Shown here: positions 1-9,604 of the stretch, piece after piece
Layout: each line of letters begins with the position of its first letter
How positions within the stretch are numbered: the stretch's first letter is position 1
Source of the DNA: JBGSKY01 sp041740995
GTDB lineage: Bacteria; Planctomycetota; Planctomycetia; Pirellulales; Pirellulaceae
NCBI GenBank assembly: GCA_041740995.1
Contig: JBGSKY010000192.1
Span: forward strand, 36,295-100,294
Length of the DNA: 64,000 nt
Direction of reading: 5' to 3'
Notes under the pieces: model-generated
The model's database searches: none
Seen by the model: the letters and a program-made list of their open reading frames with translations, nothing else
What the model was told of the DNA's origin: nothing
Made by a program: the position numbers and the translations under genes

Positions 1-793
1 CTTGTTCGGCAGAGAACGTCTTGCCATCAAATTGACCGACTAGATAAGAACCATTTGCATCATGAAGGACCCACTTCATTCGGCTCGAATCGCCATCCAG
101 CGGCAACTCGAACATGTCAGGGCATTCGAATCCGAAATCGATATTGCTAAGTTGCTGCCATTGAATCAAATCTTGCGAACTGTAAAAGGTCGTGCCGTTT
201 TCATACAAAGCGAGTATCCACGATTTGGTTGGCTCGTACCAAAACACGCAGGGATCGCGAGGGTCTTGATCCTTGGTCGCATTGGCAACGGGATTCGCGG
301 AGTAATCGTGCCAAGTCACTCCTGCGTCGTTGCTCCATGCCAGGCAAGTCCCAGACTTGGTTCCCGTGTAGATTGCAATCATGGCTTGATCCGGCGATCC
401 AGTGATTTTCGTCGCTGTGTCGCCCGAGACGACAACGCCGCTGCCTGAGTAGACTTGCGCACCGCTTGCATTACGCGTCGCCTCTTTTGGCAAAAGAGAT
501 TCTTGGGGTATCAATGCAACGCCCTTGTCGGTCCAGTGCAAAAGATCTGGGCTGACGGCATAACCGCCGTGACGAATCTTGTCGCCCCACTGATAGATCA
601 TGTGGTACTGGCCGTCTAGATAGATCAGCGCGTTAATATCATTCATCCACTCAGTTTTCGGGCTGAAGTGAAACTGATTTCGAAACGGCTCGGTGTAGCC
701 AATGGTTTTTGGATGTGGATCGAATTGGGAGAAGGCAGTCGGTGAGGCAACGGCAAAAACAAGAACGAATAATACGCACGCAAGTTGTCTCAT
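1..793 (-). CDS. Glycoside hydrolase family 32 (fructan/sucrose hydrolase), partial
   Basis: The 3' part lies outside the window; 264 residues are visible. The N-terminus is a signal peptide (residues 1-23, hydrophobic, ending near FSQ), so the enzyme is exported. All three GH32 catalytic motifs are present: WMNDIN (residues 49-54, nucleophile D52; the usual Pro after Asp is Ile), RDP (179-181, transition-state stabiliser) and EC (223-224, acid/base E223). The blade-like pattern with YHMIYQW and HWTDKGVAL is typical of the five-bladed propeller. GH32 enzymes hydrolyse fructose-containing glycans such as levan, inulin or sucrose; the exact substrate cannot be read from this part. The start at 793 has only a weak purine-rich ribosome site but is the one that gives the signal peptide. 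Confidence 0.9.
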   Translation of the reverse strand, partial: MRQLACVLFVLVFAVASPTAFSQFDPHPKTIGYTEPFRNQFHFSPKTEWMNDINALIYLDGQYHMIYQWGDKIRHGGYAVSPDLLHWTDKGVALIPQESLLPKEATRNASGAQVYSGSGVVVSGDTATKITGSPDQAMIAIYTGTKSGTCLAWSNDAGVTWHDYSANPVANATKDQDPRDPCVFWYEPTKSWILALYENGTTFYSSQDLIQWQQLSNIDFGFECPDMFELPLDGDSSRMKWVLHDANGSYLVGQFDGKTFSAEQ

Positions 794-874
794 TGAAAAA
801 TCTCGTGTCAGAAAATTGAGTGAATTCCGGTTGCCACGAAAGATCGCGCAACGCGGAATTACAAGGCCACCATT

Positions 875-2671
875 TTAGTCTTCATCGTTTCGCAAGACGG
901 CAACGAATGCTTTTTGAGGAATGTTGACGCTGCCAAACTGCTTCATTTTGGCCTTGCCCTTTTTCTGTTTCTCCAGCAATTTTTTCTTCCGCGTGACGTC
1001 ACCCCCGTAGAGTTTCTCGGTCACATCTTTTCGAAACGGAGCAATTGTTGATCGGGCAATAATGTTGCCTCCGATGGCGCCTTGAATCGGGATCTTGAAT
1101 TGATGCCGAGGGATTTCTTTGGCCAATCGTTCACAATAATGCAAAGCTCTGGCTCGTGACTTATCGCGGTGTACGAGATAGGAAAGCGTGTCGACTGCTT
1201 CTCGATTGACCAAGATATCAACTTTGACGATGTCGGTCTTTCGATATTCGATTGGGACATAGTCGAACGAACCGTAGCCTCGCGTGATTTGCTTTAACTT
1301 GCCGTAGAAGTCGAATAGAACTTCGCCCAAGGGCATTTCGCTTACGACTTCCATTCTGCCAGCCGAAAGGTAATTCATTGTCTGGCTTTCGGATCGATGT
1401 TCTCGGCAAAGCTCCATCACCGGTCCGACGTATTCCTCGGGCGTAAGAATCGATGCCTTGATGTAGGGTTCGCTAATCGCCTCGATGCTCATTGGATCGG
1501 GCCAGTAACTTGGGTTGTCAACACTGATGCTCGACCCATCGGTGAGATCCAGTTGGTACTTGACCGAAGGAGCGGAGATAACGAGACCTATATCGAATTC
1601 GCGTTGCAACCGTTCTTGGATCACGTCCAGGTGCAGCAGGCCGAGAAATCCACAACGAAATCCAAACCCAAGTGCCGCCGAGCTGTCCTTCTCAAACGTC
1701 AGGGCCGCATCATTGATTGCAAGTTTCTCGAGTGCCTTGGTCAGATCTTGATACTCATCGGTGCTCATCGGATAAATCGATGAAAAGACGACTTGCTTTG
1801 CCGGTTGATAACCTGGAATTGGATCAGTTGCCGGACGATCGAGCAACGTAATCGTGTCACCAATTTCGATGTCCAATACGCTCTTGACGCCTGCAACCAC
1901 ATAGCCCACTTGGCCGGCCGACAGTTCGTCTCGTTCGACCAGCTTGAATTGATTGAATCCCACCTCGTCGACTGTAAAATCTCGGTCAGCGTGCATGAAG
2001 TGAATCACGTTGCGAGGCTTGAGGGTTCCCTCCATGACTCGGACTTGAAGAATGACGCCTCGATATCGATCAAAAAAAGCATCAAAGACTAATGCTTTGA
2101 GCGGGGCATCTGGGTCGCCCTTGGGACAAGGCAGTTTTTCAACGATGCCATTGAGCACCTCATCAATTCCAATTCCAGTTTTGGCAGAAATTGGAATCGC
2201 GGCAAACGGGTCTAGCCCTAGTTCTGCATCAATCGCTATTCGAGCTCGATCGATGTCGGCGGCGGATAAATCAATTTTGTTGATGATTGGCAGCAACTCG
2301 AGGTTGTGTTCGAGAGCCAAATAAAGATTGGCGACCGTCTGTGCCTCAACTCCCTGAGAAGCATCGACGACGATCAATGCACCCTCACACGCCATTAGTG
2401 AACGTCGAACTTCGTGTGAAAAGTCGACGTGGCCGGGCGTATCGATCAAATTCAGTTGATATTCCAGTCCATCTTTCGCTCGATAATTGAGCGTAATCGT
2501 ATTGCTCTTTATCGTGATTCCGCGCTCTCGCTCGATGTCCATCGAATCGAGCATCTGTTCGTGAAGTTCACGATCCGAGATTCCTCCGCATGCCTGAATC
2601 AATCGATCTGCCAGTGTTGATTTTCCATGATCAATGTGGGCGATGATGCAAAAATTACGGATCAATTTCAT
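875..2671 (-). CDS. lepA: Elongation factor 4 (LepA), ribosome-associated GTPase
   Basis: A 598-residue protein, the normal length for LepA. It has the P-loop AHIDHGKST at residues 11-19, DTPGH (G3) and NKID (G4), then EF-G-like domains and the LepA-specific C-terminal part ending in a basic KKGKAKMK segment followed by QKAFVAVL. EF4 binds the ribosome and affects elongation and initiation, especially under stress; it acts in the cytoplasm near the membrane. It is a single gene, divergent from the cytochrome gene. In many bacteria lepB follows; here a secreted glycosidase lies downstream instead, so there is no lepA-lepB operon. Confidence 0.98.
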   Translation of the reverse strand: MKLIRNFCIIAHIDHGKSTLADRLIQACGGISDRELHEQMLDSMDIERERGITIKSNTITLNYRAKDGLEYQLNLIDTPGHVDFSHEVRRSLMACEGALIVVDASQGVEAQTVANLYLALEHNLELLPIINKIDLSAADIDRARIAIDAELGLDPFAAIPISAKTGIGIDEVLNGIVEKLPCPKGDPDAPLKALVFDAFFDRYRGVILQVRVMEGTLKPRNVIHFMHADRDFTVDEVGFNQFKLVERDELSAGQVGYVVAGVKSVLDIEIGDTITLLDRPATDPIPGYQPAKQVVFSSIYPMSTDEYQDLTKALEKLAINDAALTFEKDSSAALGFGFRCGFLGLLHLDVIQERLQREFDIGLVISAPSVKYQLDLTDGSSISVDNPSYWPDPMSIEAISEPYIKASILTPEEYVGPVMELCREHRSESQTMNYLSAGRMEVVSEMPLGEVLFDFYGKLKQITRGYGSFDYVPIEYRKTDIVKVDILVNREAVDTLSYLVHRDKSRARALHYCERLAKEIPRHQFKIPIQGAIGGNIIARSTIAPFRKDVTEKLYGGDVTRKKKLLEKQKKGKAKMKQFGSVNIPQKAFVAVLRNDED

Positions 2672-3006
2672 AGGCTGGTGTTCAAACAGATTGGCGGATC
2701 AATATATCCAAGTCCCGCAATTCTAGTGTTTTTGACCAAAACCAACAGTCATTCGATTTGACTTCCAGGTGGCAAGTCTGTTTCTGTGTATTTTGCCACC
2801 GTGATATTTCTACCAGCTAGCGATCGCCGCCATCATTTTGGAAACAGTGCTGGAAGCGTTGGTTGGGTCGTTTAGAATAGTGCGGGTAGAGTCTAGAGTG
2901 GGACCGGTTTGTCCACGTATTGAAAGTTTCCGAGATTGTCCAAATGCCATCGTATTACTTGAAAATCATGTGTTGTTCGGTAGCTATTCGAAAGCCGTTT
3001 GGTTTG
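2672..3006. promoter_or_regulatory. Divergent intergenic region lepA / cytochrome c
   Basis: 335 bases without a gene between two divergently read genes. It must carry both promoters, but I see no clear -35/-10 pair and no strong hairpin or repeat. TTG at 2920 and ATG at 2944 and 2968 are in frame with the cytochrome gene and could extend it at the 5' end. Confidence 0.4.
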
Positions 3007-4266
3007 ATGCGTCCCTTCGTAGTGACAACTGCATTGCTCGTCACCGGTTCGTTGGCCGGTTGCAAACCGGCTGACCAAGTTGCCGTTTCTTACGAGCCAA
3101 ATTATGTCTATGCCCGAGCGATGGCTGTTCGGGCCGAAGCGGATACGGAAGGCTTTTTGAACGATACCGATGGACTGATTGGTCGTTGGTTTGGAACGCC
3201 TGACGAACCAAAGCTGCCGCCGCTGTTCGAAAATGATGACGACTACAAAAATCTTATCTCGCTCGAAAATTTGCAGATGGCAGCCGGTCCGGCACCCGAT
3301 TCTCTCGAACCAGGCGAGCGAGGTTTATTTCGCCAGCAATGCGTCTCTTGCCACGGCGTCACGGGGCAGGGCAGGGGTACCGTCGCAGCGTCTCAAAATC
3401 CCTATCCCCGCGATTTTCGCAAGGGCGTATTCAAGTACAAATCGACCACGCGAAATGGTAAGCCAACTAAAGACGACTTACGGCGAACGCTCGTCCACGG
3501 GCTGGACGGTTCGCAGATGCCGAAGTTTGACAAACTGACCGATAAACAGCTTGATGCGTTGATCGATTACGTCGTCTACTTGTCGATTCGTGGCGAACTG
3601 GAACGGCAATTGGTAACCACTGCCGCCTTTGATTTAGACGAAGGCGAGCGGCTTTACGATCCGAGTATGGCTGATTCAGCCGACGAAGAAGTCCGCGAGA
3701 CATACACTGACCAGCTTGACGAAGCCGAGAGCGAGCTGATCGACATTGCCGATACATGGATCGAGGCCGAAGATGACATCGTGGAAGTCGAAGAGCCGGA
3801 AGACGCGATCGTTGCGGGACTGACAGATGAGCCGATTGACGCCGACGCGCTGGCCGCTTCGATCGAGCGCGGCAAGGTAGTTTTTGGTTCTCAAATCGCG
3901 GCCTGTGCAAAATGTCACGGAGCGAGCGGAGCGGGCGATGGTTTGCAATTGCCGGACTACGACGATTGGACCAAAGAGTGGACAACGCAGATTAATATCG
4001 ACCCTAAGAGCCACGAAGAGATCTTGCCTTTCTTGGTTGATGGTGCATTGCCACCGCAACCGCTGGCTCCAAGAAACCTAGTTGAAGGACGCTTGCGTGG
4101 CGGCCGCGAACCGGATGCGATTTACCGAAGAATCTTGCTGGGGATTGCTGGCGCGCCAATGCCCGCAGCGGCAGTTTCCGAAGACGAGTCCAAGGGCCTG
4201 ACCCAAGCTCAAATCTGGGACTTGGTTAACTACGTCCTGTCATTAAAACAACCCGAAGCGAGCTGA
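3007..4266 (+). CDS. Di-heme cytochrome c lipoprotein
   Basis: From the ATG at 3007 the protein is 419 residues and begins with a lipoprotein signal: hydrophobic stretch then lipobox LAGC with Cys19. Longer in-frame starts exist (TTG 2920, ATG 2944, ATG 2968) but put about 10 to 29 extra residues before the signal, so 3007 is preferred. Two heme c sites are visible: CVSCH (Cys codon at 3340) and CAKCH (Cys codon at 3904), each starting a monoheme class-I-like domain with a downstream Met in MPKF and MPAA as candidate axial ligands. The linker is acidic. It is likely an envelope electron carrier. No oxidase gene is adjacent, so its partner is unknown. Confidence 0.85.
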   Translation: MRPFVVTTALLVTGSLAGCKPADQVAVSYEPNYVYARAMAVRAEADTEGFLNDTDGLIGRWFGTPDEPKLPPLFENDDDYKNLISLENLQMAAGPAPDSLEPGERGLFRQQCVSCHGVTGQGRGTVAASQNPYPRDFRKGVFKYKSTTRNGKPTKDDLRRTLVHGLDGSQMPKFDKLTDKQLDALIDYVVYLSIRGELERQLVTTAAFDLDEGERLYDPSMADSADEEVRETYTDQLDEAESELIDIADTWIEAEDDIVEVEEPEDAIVAGLTDEPIDADALAASIERGKVVFGSQIAACAKCHGASGAGDGLQLPDYDDWTKEWTTQINIDPKSHEEILPFLVDGALPPQPLAPRNLVEGRLRGGREPDAIYRRILLGIAGAPMPAAAVSEDESKGLTQAQIWDLVNYVLSLKQPEAS

Positions 4267-4524
4267 CAGTTGATGTGGAACTTCTTGTCTCGTCGACACT
4301 ATATTTGAAATGCCAAGTGTCCATTTTGGGAGAAAATTTTTTGCTAAAAAAGTAGTGCCTGGATTTCATGTTGTTTATCTTCCAAGGACGTTTGTCGAAA
4401 TTGCCAGTGAATTTCGCGGAACATAAGATCAGTTCATAACCATTTCGTCGTATTTCTGAATCAGCGGCGATTAGCGTATGTTTTTGACGAATATTGGGAT
4501 CCAAAAGCGCGGAGGATTTCCTGT

Positions 4525-5649
4525 ATGTTTGCATCGCGAAAATTCTTTCTTGTACTACTTTTCCTGACATTGTCTGTCCGGTCTTTACAGGCCGACTATC
4601 CGCCCAGCGAAGAAGCCGCTGATTCTCACGTCTATCAAGATCATGTTTTCGACGCGATTTTTTTGGGCGCCAATCCATACTTCGTTCAGAACTTTGATTT
4701 AGGGTCAGTTCGCGAAGGTGAATGGCAACGCGTATCGGTCGGCGTAAAAAATCTATCAACCCAACCGTTTGCTTTTGACAGCGTTTCGCTCAGTTGCGCG
4801 TGTACGACAGCGAAAGTTCCGAAAGAGACACTTCAAGTGGGCGATGTTCAAGTCGCAACTTTCGCATTTCCAATCGAAAATATTCGTGGCAGTTTAGAAC
4901 ACGGGCTTTCTGCGACAATCCTTGCCAGCGGTTCGGCCAAACGAATCGTCTTCACGTTCAAATATCGCGTGACCGAGGTCGCAAAATTCGCCACCAATCC
5001 CGTTGGCTTCAAGATCTCCGATGACAATGGTCTGTTAGCAACCTCTGGAACCACAACGAGCAACGACGCAAAGTTCGAAATACCTTTGCTGCTGGACGAT
5101 CTCAATCTGCGAAGCCGGCTACGAATCGAAACCTCTGGCGATCTGCCGGTACGATTTATTGATGTGATTGAACGTGACGGAAATGCGATTGCTCGCGTGA
5201 GCATAGATTCCGCCTTGGTCTCGCCTGATGGATGCAATGGCGAGTTGATTCTGATTTCACCATATGGGCGTGACAGCGTTCCCGGAACCATTTTTAGAGA
5301 AAGCCTGGTAACGCTTCATCCGAGTTTAATTTCGTTCAGTGTGGAGAATGGCAACGAGCAAACCTACGTCGCTTCCGCTTTGGCCAAGATCCGTTCGGAA
5401 CGCAAAGCCGACAATCAACTTGAGCAATCAGAGATTGAGAGTGTAAAAATAATTGCAAGGGAAAACGCAATTGATAAGTTTGAGATTGACGTGGAGCCGC
5501 TGAGACTGTCGCGGGGTATCTATCGACTGAATTTCAAAGCGAAACTACAAGATTCCGCTGCGGAAAATCTACCAAACAAACTTCGTGTTGAAGTAACAAC
5601 TAAGCAAGGCGTTTATCCCGTAGATGCCATGGTTAGTTGGGGCGGTTAA
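4525..5649 (+). CDS. Secreted DUF1573-domain protein
   Basis: 374 residues with a clear signal peptide (MFASRKFFLVLLFLTLS..., cleavage near LQA-DYPP). Residues about 50-110 match the DUF1573 Ig-like module: FDLGSVREGE, then SCACTTAKV and P-E-L-V-G spacing; such domains are abundant in planctomycete and Bacteroidetes envelopes. The rest reads as further beta-rich repeats without a motif I recognise. The next gene starts 25 bases after its stop on the same strand, suggesting co-transcription. Function beyond an extracytoplasmic structural or binding role is unknown. Confidence 0.75.
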   Translation: MFASRKFFLVLLFLTLSVRSLQADYPPSEEAADSHVYQDHVFDAIFLGANPYFVQNFDLGSVREGEWQRVSVGVKNLSTQPFAFDSVSLSCACTTAKVPKETLQVGDVQVATFAFPIENIRGSLEHGLSATILASGSAKRIVFTFKYRVTEVAKFATNPVGFKISDDNGLLATSGTTTSNDAKFEIPLLLDDLNLRSRLRIETSGDLPVRFIDVIERDGNAIARVSIDSALVSPDGCNGELILISPYGRDSVPGTIFRESLVTLHPSLISFSVENGNEQTYVASALAKIRSERKADNQLEQSEIESVKIIARENAIDKFEIDVEPLRLSRGIYRLNFKAKLQDSAAENLPNKLRVEVTTKQGVYPVDAMVSWGG

Positions 5650-5674
5650 CTTTTGTCGTAAGTGGGACGAAATC

Positions 5675-6121
5675 ATGAAAAGAAGCTTGTTAGTCTTCTC
5701 AATCTTATTTTTTGCAATGTGTAGTCAGTCCAGCCTCGCTCAGGATTGTTGGGTCAATCAGCCGCAATCATGCAATCAGTTCATAAGCGATACATGTTAC
5801 GCTAACTGTGAAGAAAATCCATTCACCCAAAACCCTCTAACGTCACGTTGCTGGGGAGTTGAGCAGGGTTCAAGCTGCGGCGACAAATATACCTCTAACG
5901 GATCAGGATTTTCGCAGGCCGTCCCAGATGGTGGTGTGAATAGCAGACGATCCAAAGATTTTCCCTATCTGCATGAATGCGGCTTACACTACCGCTGCAA
6001 GTGTTCTTCGCAATCATACGTGGACTTGTTTGCAAAAGTTTGCGAGCAGGTCACAACAATACAATTGTTCGTCGAATTATATACTTCTTATGGTGAGTAT
6101 TGCAATCCTTACGGCTACTGA
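5675..6121 (+). CDS. Small cysteine-rich secreted protein, unknown function
   Basis: 148 residues from the ATG at 5675, chosen because it follows a GGGA ribosome site and opens a good signal peptide ending at LAQ-DCW. The mature part has eleven cysteines with a biased CxxxxxC / CxxxC / CxC spacing (SDTCYANC, HECGLHYRCKC), which suggests disulfides in the periplasm or outside the cell. It is Asn-, Tyr- and Gln-rich and has no recognised domain. It lies 25 bases behind the DUF1573 gene and 130 bases before another unknown secreted protein. Confidence 0.65.
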   Translation: MKRSLLVFSILFFAMCSQSSLAQDCWVNQPQSCNQFISDTCYANCEENPFTQNPLTSRCWGVEQGSSCGDKYTSNGSGFSQAVPDGGVNSRRSKDFPYLHECGLHYRCKCSSQSYVDLFAKVCEQVTTIQLFVELYTSYGEYCNPYGY

Positions 6122-6251
6122 CCTGATTAATTCGGCGTGGATTATACAATTTGAGGATTGTTTCATCATCGCTGCAGTTGTCAAGAAACTGCGACTGGGG
6201 AAACAATGTTGTGATACTTCTAGCTCAAATTCCTGAGCGTTTGGTGAAACA

Positions 6252-7208
6252 ATGTTTATTAAATCGATCAGCAAAGCGATATGTTCGTTATTTATTTGTA
6301 GTATTTTGTTTAATTACTCCACCGCTGATCCCGGACTGGATTTACTCGAAGCGGCGTTATTAAACAGTGCTGCAATTGTCAATTACGACGTTACACTTGA
6401 CGAATGGGAGAATAGGTCTGAACCCGAGAATGGTGAGGGAAAATTTGAAGAGTTGGAGAAAAAGGTTAAACGCCGAATCGTAATGGATTATGAAAATCAG
6501 AGATGCATCGAGCTACGTCGGACAACATGGTCGCGTGACCCTGGACCGGCGGATGCTGCCCATCGCAAAGCTGGAAAACCGAAGAGCGAGTTTTCATTCT
6601 TTGCTTACCAAGATGGCATCGCCACCGCCGCCCCGTTTGGTGCGAAAATTGAAAGCGATCAAAAGCTGACATTCTGGAAATTTCTACAGAACAATCGTGT
6701 GCCGAATGTTCCGCTAACCAATTACCATACCTACGGCGCGCCTCACTCTGGCGACGGGGATAATAACCTTGTCGCGGAACAAGTTATGGGAGGGCTTCGT
6801 CAGTATATGGCCAAATATCCTGCGGATATAAAACGGCTGCCCGATGGAACAGTCTTTGCCAAATGGACGGATGGTGTAAATGTTAAAAGCTACACATTTG
6901 ATCCTGACTTTCGGTCGCCGAAAAGCGAATCTTGGATTCAAAAAAATTGGGTCAAAGTCTTAACCGAAGTCGACAGAGTCGATCGCAAACTTGAAGTGGT
7001 CAAGGGCATTGAACGTGCCAAAAGCGTGACTTACTTTCGCGACACGGTTGGGCTAGTTTCCGCCTACAACGACGACACAGTTCAAGTCTTGGTTCACGGC
7101 ACTGCTGACCTGCGTTGGCACCAGTTCAACGAAGAAGAACTTAGGTTTCCTGACACGGAAAAACTTCTCATGTCGGTGGACCTCATGAACGCATTACTAG
7201 ACGAGTAG
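6252..7208 (+). CDS. Secreted protein of unknown function
   Basis: 318 residues with an N-terminal signal (MFIKSISKAICSLFICSILF, cleavage near STA-DPG). The body is charged and soluble, with alternating strand-like segments (VNYDVTLDEWENR, RRIVMDYENQRCIELRR, KLEVVKGIERAKSVTYFRDTVG), which resembles planctomycete secreted proteins with an outer-membrane-lipoprotein-like beta fold, but I cannot assign a family. It is preceded by the cysteine-rich secreted gene on the same strand. Confidence 0.6.
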   Translation: MFIKSISKAICSLFICSILFNYSTADPGLDLLEAALLNSAAIVNYDVTLDEWENRSEPENGEGKFEELEKKVKRRIVMDYENQRCIELRRTTWSRDPGPADAAHRKAGKPKSEFSFFAYQDGIATAAPFGAKIESDQKLTFWKFLQNNRVPNVPLTNYHTYGAPHSGDGDNNLVAEQVMGGLRQYMAKYPADIKRLPDGTVFAKWTDGVNVKSYTFDPDFRSPKSESWIQKNWVKVLTEVDRVDRKLEVVKGIERAKSVTYFRDTVGLVSAYNDDTVQVLVHGTADLRWHQFNEEELRFPDTEKLLMSVDLMNALLDE

Positions 7209-7241
7209 GCGTTCGGTTCTAGTTTGCGATTTAGTACCGGT

Positions 7242-8822
7242 TTATAGCACGGGGCCGACGGTCCAGGGGACGAATTCGTCTTCCCCGTAGCCGAGCAGTT
7301 CGCTTTTCGTTTTTTTGCCCGATGCGATCTCAATTAATTCGCGAAGAAGTAACTCGCCGCTTTGTTGCACACTCTGACCTTGCAGAATTGTTCCGCAATC
7401 AAAGTCCATGTCTTCAGGCATCGAATGGAAAAGTGCGGAATTGGTCGTGATCTTCATGCTCGGTACCGGCTTGCTGCCGAAACAACTGCCCCGTCCAGTC
7501 GTGAACGCGATGACGTTGGCTCCGGAAGCCATCATTCCGGTGACACAAGCCGGATCGAAACCCGGCGAGTCCATCATGTGCAGCCCGCTTCCAAGGGCCG
7601 GTGTCGCATAGTCGATGACCGAAACTAACGGACTGCGTCCACTCTTGGAAACCGCACCGAGCGACTTTTCAGCGATCGTTGTCAGTCCACCGGCTTTGTT
7701 TCCTGTTGAAGGATTGTGGTCCATCTCCTCGCCAAACAAACCGGTATACCAAGTCCACCAATCAAGACGCTTTTGAAGTTCAGCGGCAATCTCCGGTGTT
7801 CGAGCACGTTGCATCAAAAGATGTTCCGCGCCGTAAATTTCGGTTGTCTCGCCAAGAATGGTTGATCCACCAGCGGCGATCAAAAGATCTGAGGCAACCC
7901 CCAGTGCGGGGTTGGCGGTGATGCCTGAGTAGCCATCCGAACCGCCGCACTTTAAGCCGACGCACAAGTTAGAAATTGGCGCCGCCGTTCGTTCGGCTTG
8001 ATTGATCCTCGGCAACAATTCAAGCACGGCCGATTCGATCGTTTCGATTGCTAGTCGCGAGCCGCCAGCGTTTTGAATGTTGACCACGGGGAAATCTGCA
8101 ACTGTGTTGAACTTTTTTGTTTGCGGCAGATTCGATATCTGGGTCAATGCTGCGTGGTTCAACAGATGCGAAATCGTCGCTTGTTCGCAGCCCAGTCCAA
8201 CCAGTACCGCACCGGCCACGTTGGCGTGTTTGACGATGCCGGCCAAGACGCGTTCGAGCATCTTATGTTTGGTGCCTTCGTAGGCCATGCCGCAACCCGT
8301 TTCGTGGCGGATGGCGATCACTCCATCAACATTAGCAAATTGCTTTAATCGTTCACTGTCAAAACGCCTTGCCGACCAACGGGCCACCGACGCGGAGCAG
8401 TTGACTGTTGAAACAATGGCAATGTAATTCCGCGTACCAACTTTTCCATTGGCCCGTCGATAGCCCATGAAGGTTGCGTCGCTCGCTGATTCGGTTTCGA
8501 ATCGAGCTGGCGAACTTGTCCACTCTGTCCAATCGACTCGATGATCGTTCTGCAGGTTGTGACTATGAATCCACTCGCCGGCAGCAATCGGTTTTTTCGC
8601 GATTCCAATCGGCCATCCATATTTCAGCACAGGTTGGTCTGCCTGAATTGCCGTGATCGCGATTTTGTGTCCGGGCGGGATCGCGGATCGGACTTCAATC
8701 GTCAAGGACTCATTGACGTGAAGAATCGTACCGCTTGGAACCAGTTCAATAGCAACGACACAATTGTCGTCTGGGCTTAGCCGGACGAAGGATTGTTTTA
8801 AGATTTTTCGTTCGTTGGACAT
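7242..8822 (-). CDS. Altronate/galactarate dehydratase family protein (UxaA-like)
   Basis: 526 residues, close to UxaA/GarD length. The first ~90 residues form the SAF domain; the rest carries the family hallmarks RHETGCGMAYEG, LKCGGSDGYSGI, NPSTGNKAGGLTTIAEKSLG and FTTGRGSCFGSKPVPS. Family members dehydrate altronate (to 2-keto-3-deoxygluconate) or galactarate with a bound metal, in the cytoplasm. No uronate isomerase or mannonate genes lie next to it, so altronate is only the most likely substrate. It is transcribed toward the unknown secreted gene, and ends 33 bases from it. Confidence 0.88.
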   Translation of the reverse strand: MSNERKILKQSFVRLSPDDNCVVAIELVPSGTILHVNESLTIEVRSAIPPGHKIAITAIQADQPVLKYGWPIGIAKKPIAAGEWIHSHNLQNDHRVDWTEWTSSPARFETESASDATFMGYRRANGKVGTRNYIAIVSTVNCSASVARWSARRFDSERLKQFANVDGVIAIRHETGCGMAYEGTKHKMLERVLAGIVKHANVAGAVLVGLGCEQATISHLLNHAALTQISNLPQTKKFNTVADFPVVNIQNAGGSRLAIETIESAVLELLPRINQAERTAAPISNLCVGLKCGGSDGYSGITANPALGVASDLLIAAGGSTILGETTEIYGAEHLLMQRARTPEIAAELQKRLDWWTWYTGLFGEEMDHNPSTGNKAGGLTTIAEKSLGAVSKSGRSPLVSVIDYATPALGSGLHMMDSPGFDPACVTGMMASGANVIAFTTGRGSCFGSKPVPSMKITTNSALFHSMPEDMDFDCGTILQGQSVQQSGELLLRELIEIASGKKTKSELLGYGEDEFVPWTVGPVL

Positions 8823-8936
8823 CTAAATCGTTATATCGCCAACAGGATCAATTGACGATATGTGGCGTGCGAACGAGGCAAACTGAAAAGGACTTTTCGC
8901 TAGAGATTTCGCGACTATCGCTTTGTCAGCGACTCG

Positions 8937-9470
8937 TTATTCCGATTTTTCTTTGGAAGGGTTTTCTCGACGAAAGTCCCACGGAGCCTTTGGTTCGTCT
9001 TCTTTCCAAATGCCGAGTTTGCCGCTTTTAGCTTCTTTTTGGGCATCTTCTAATTCTTTGCTTTTGTTGAACATCTTGTAGTGCCACGCCCAGCCCTTGG
9101 CAACCATTTGGACGTTGACGTTTTCGTCTTTCAAAAACACTGTTCCTAAAATCCTTTTAAACTTGTCGCGTTTCTCCCATTTGACTTCGACTTCCTCGTC
9201 CTTAATCAGCTTCCGTAGAAATGACGTCGCTTCTGGTCCTCCGTCTTGGTTGTATTCTGGAGCATCGATTCCATCGAGAAAAATGGATTCCTCGCCATCG
9301 TCCGTTTTGATCACGATAGAATCGCCATCAATGACTTTGGTGACCGTACCTTTGGTGGTATTGATTTCAGTACTCTTCTCATCTTCGGCGTGCGCGGTTT
9401 GCAACGCAGCGGACACGATGGCGAGGCAAATGGACTTGGTCATCAGCGAGCGGTGTTTGCTCCACAGCAT
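8937..9470 (-). CDS. Exported staphylococcal-nuclease-fold protein with one altered active-site residue
   Basis: 177 residues from the ATG at 9470, chosen because a GGGAGATG ribosome site precedes it and a signal peptide follows (cleavage near AHA-EDE). The SNase fold is clear: VIDGDSI, then IDAPEYNQDGG, a Lys/Arg stretch DKFKRILG, and AKGWAWHY. The metal-binding Asp (GDS), the catalytic Glu (APE) and the second Arg (KRILG) are in place, but the position of SNase Arg35 (RLxGIDAPE in homologues) is Phe in SIFLDGIDAPE. The tail is Lys/Glu-rich. It may be a weak nuclease or a binding protein. Confidence 0.85.
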   Translation of the reverse strand: MLWSKHRSLMTKSICLAIVSAALQTAHAEDEKSTEINTTKGTVTKVIDGDSIVIKTDDGEESIFLDGIDAPEYNQDGGPEATSFLRKLIKDEEVEVKWEKRDKFKRILGTVFLKDENVNVQMVAKGWAWHYKMFNKSKELEDAQKEAKSGKLGIWKEDEPKAPWDFRRENPSKEKSE

Positions 9471-9604
9471 TTTTTCATCTCCCAAAATCAAGTTTAAAAA
9501 GTCGTTAGTTCCAAAATCAATGTACGCATCGAATCTGTCGGCGTGTACTATTGAAATGATAAGTTTTTGAATTTTTGCGACCACACTTGTTGTGCGTACT
9601 TAAC

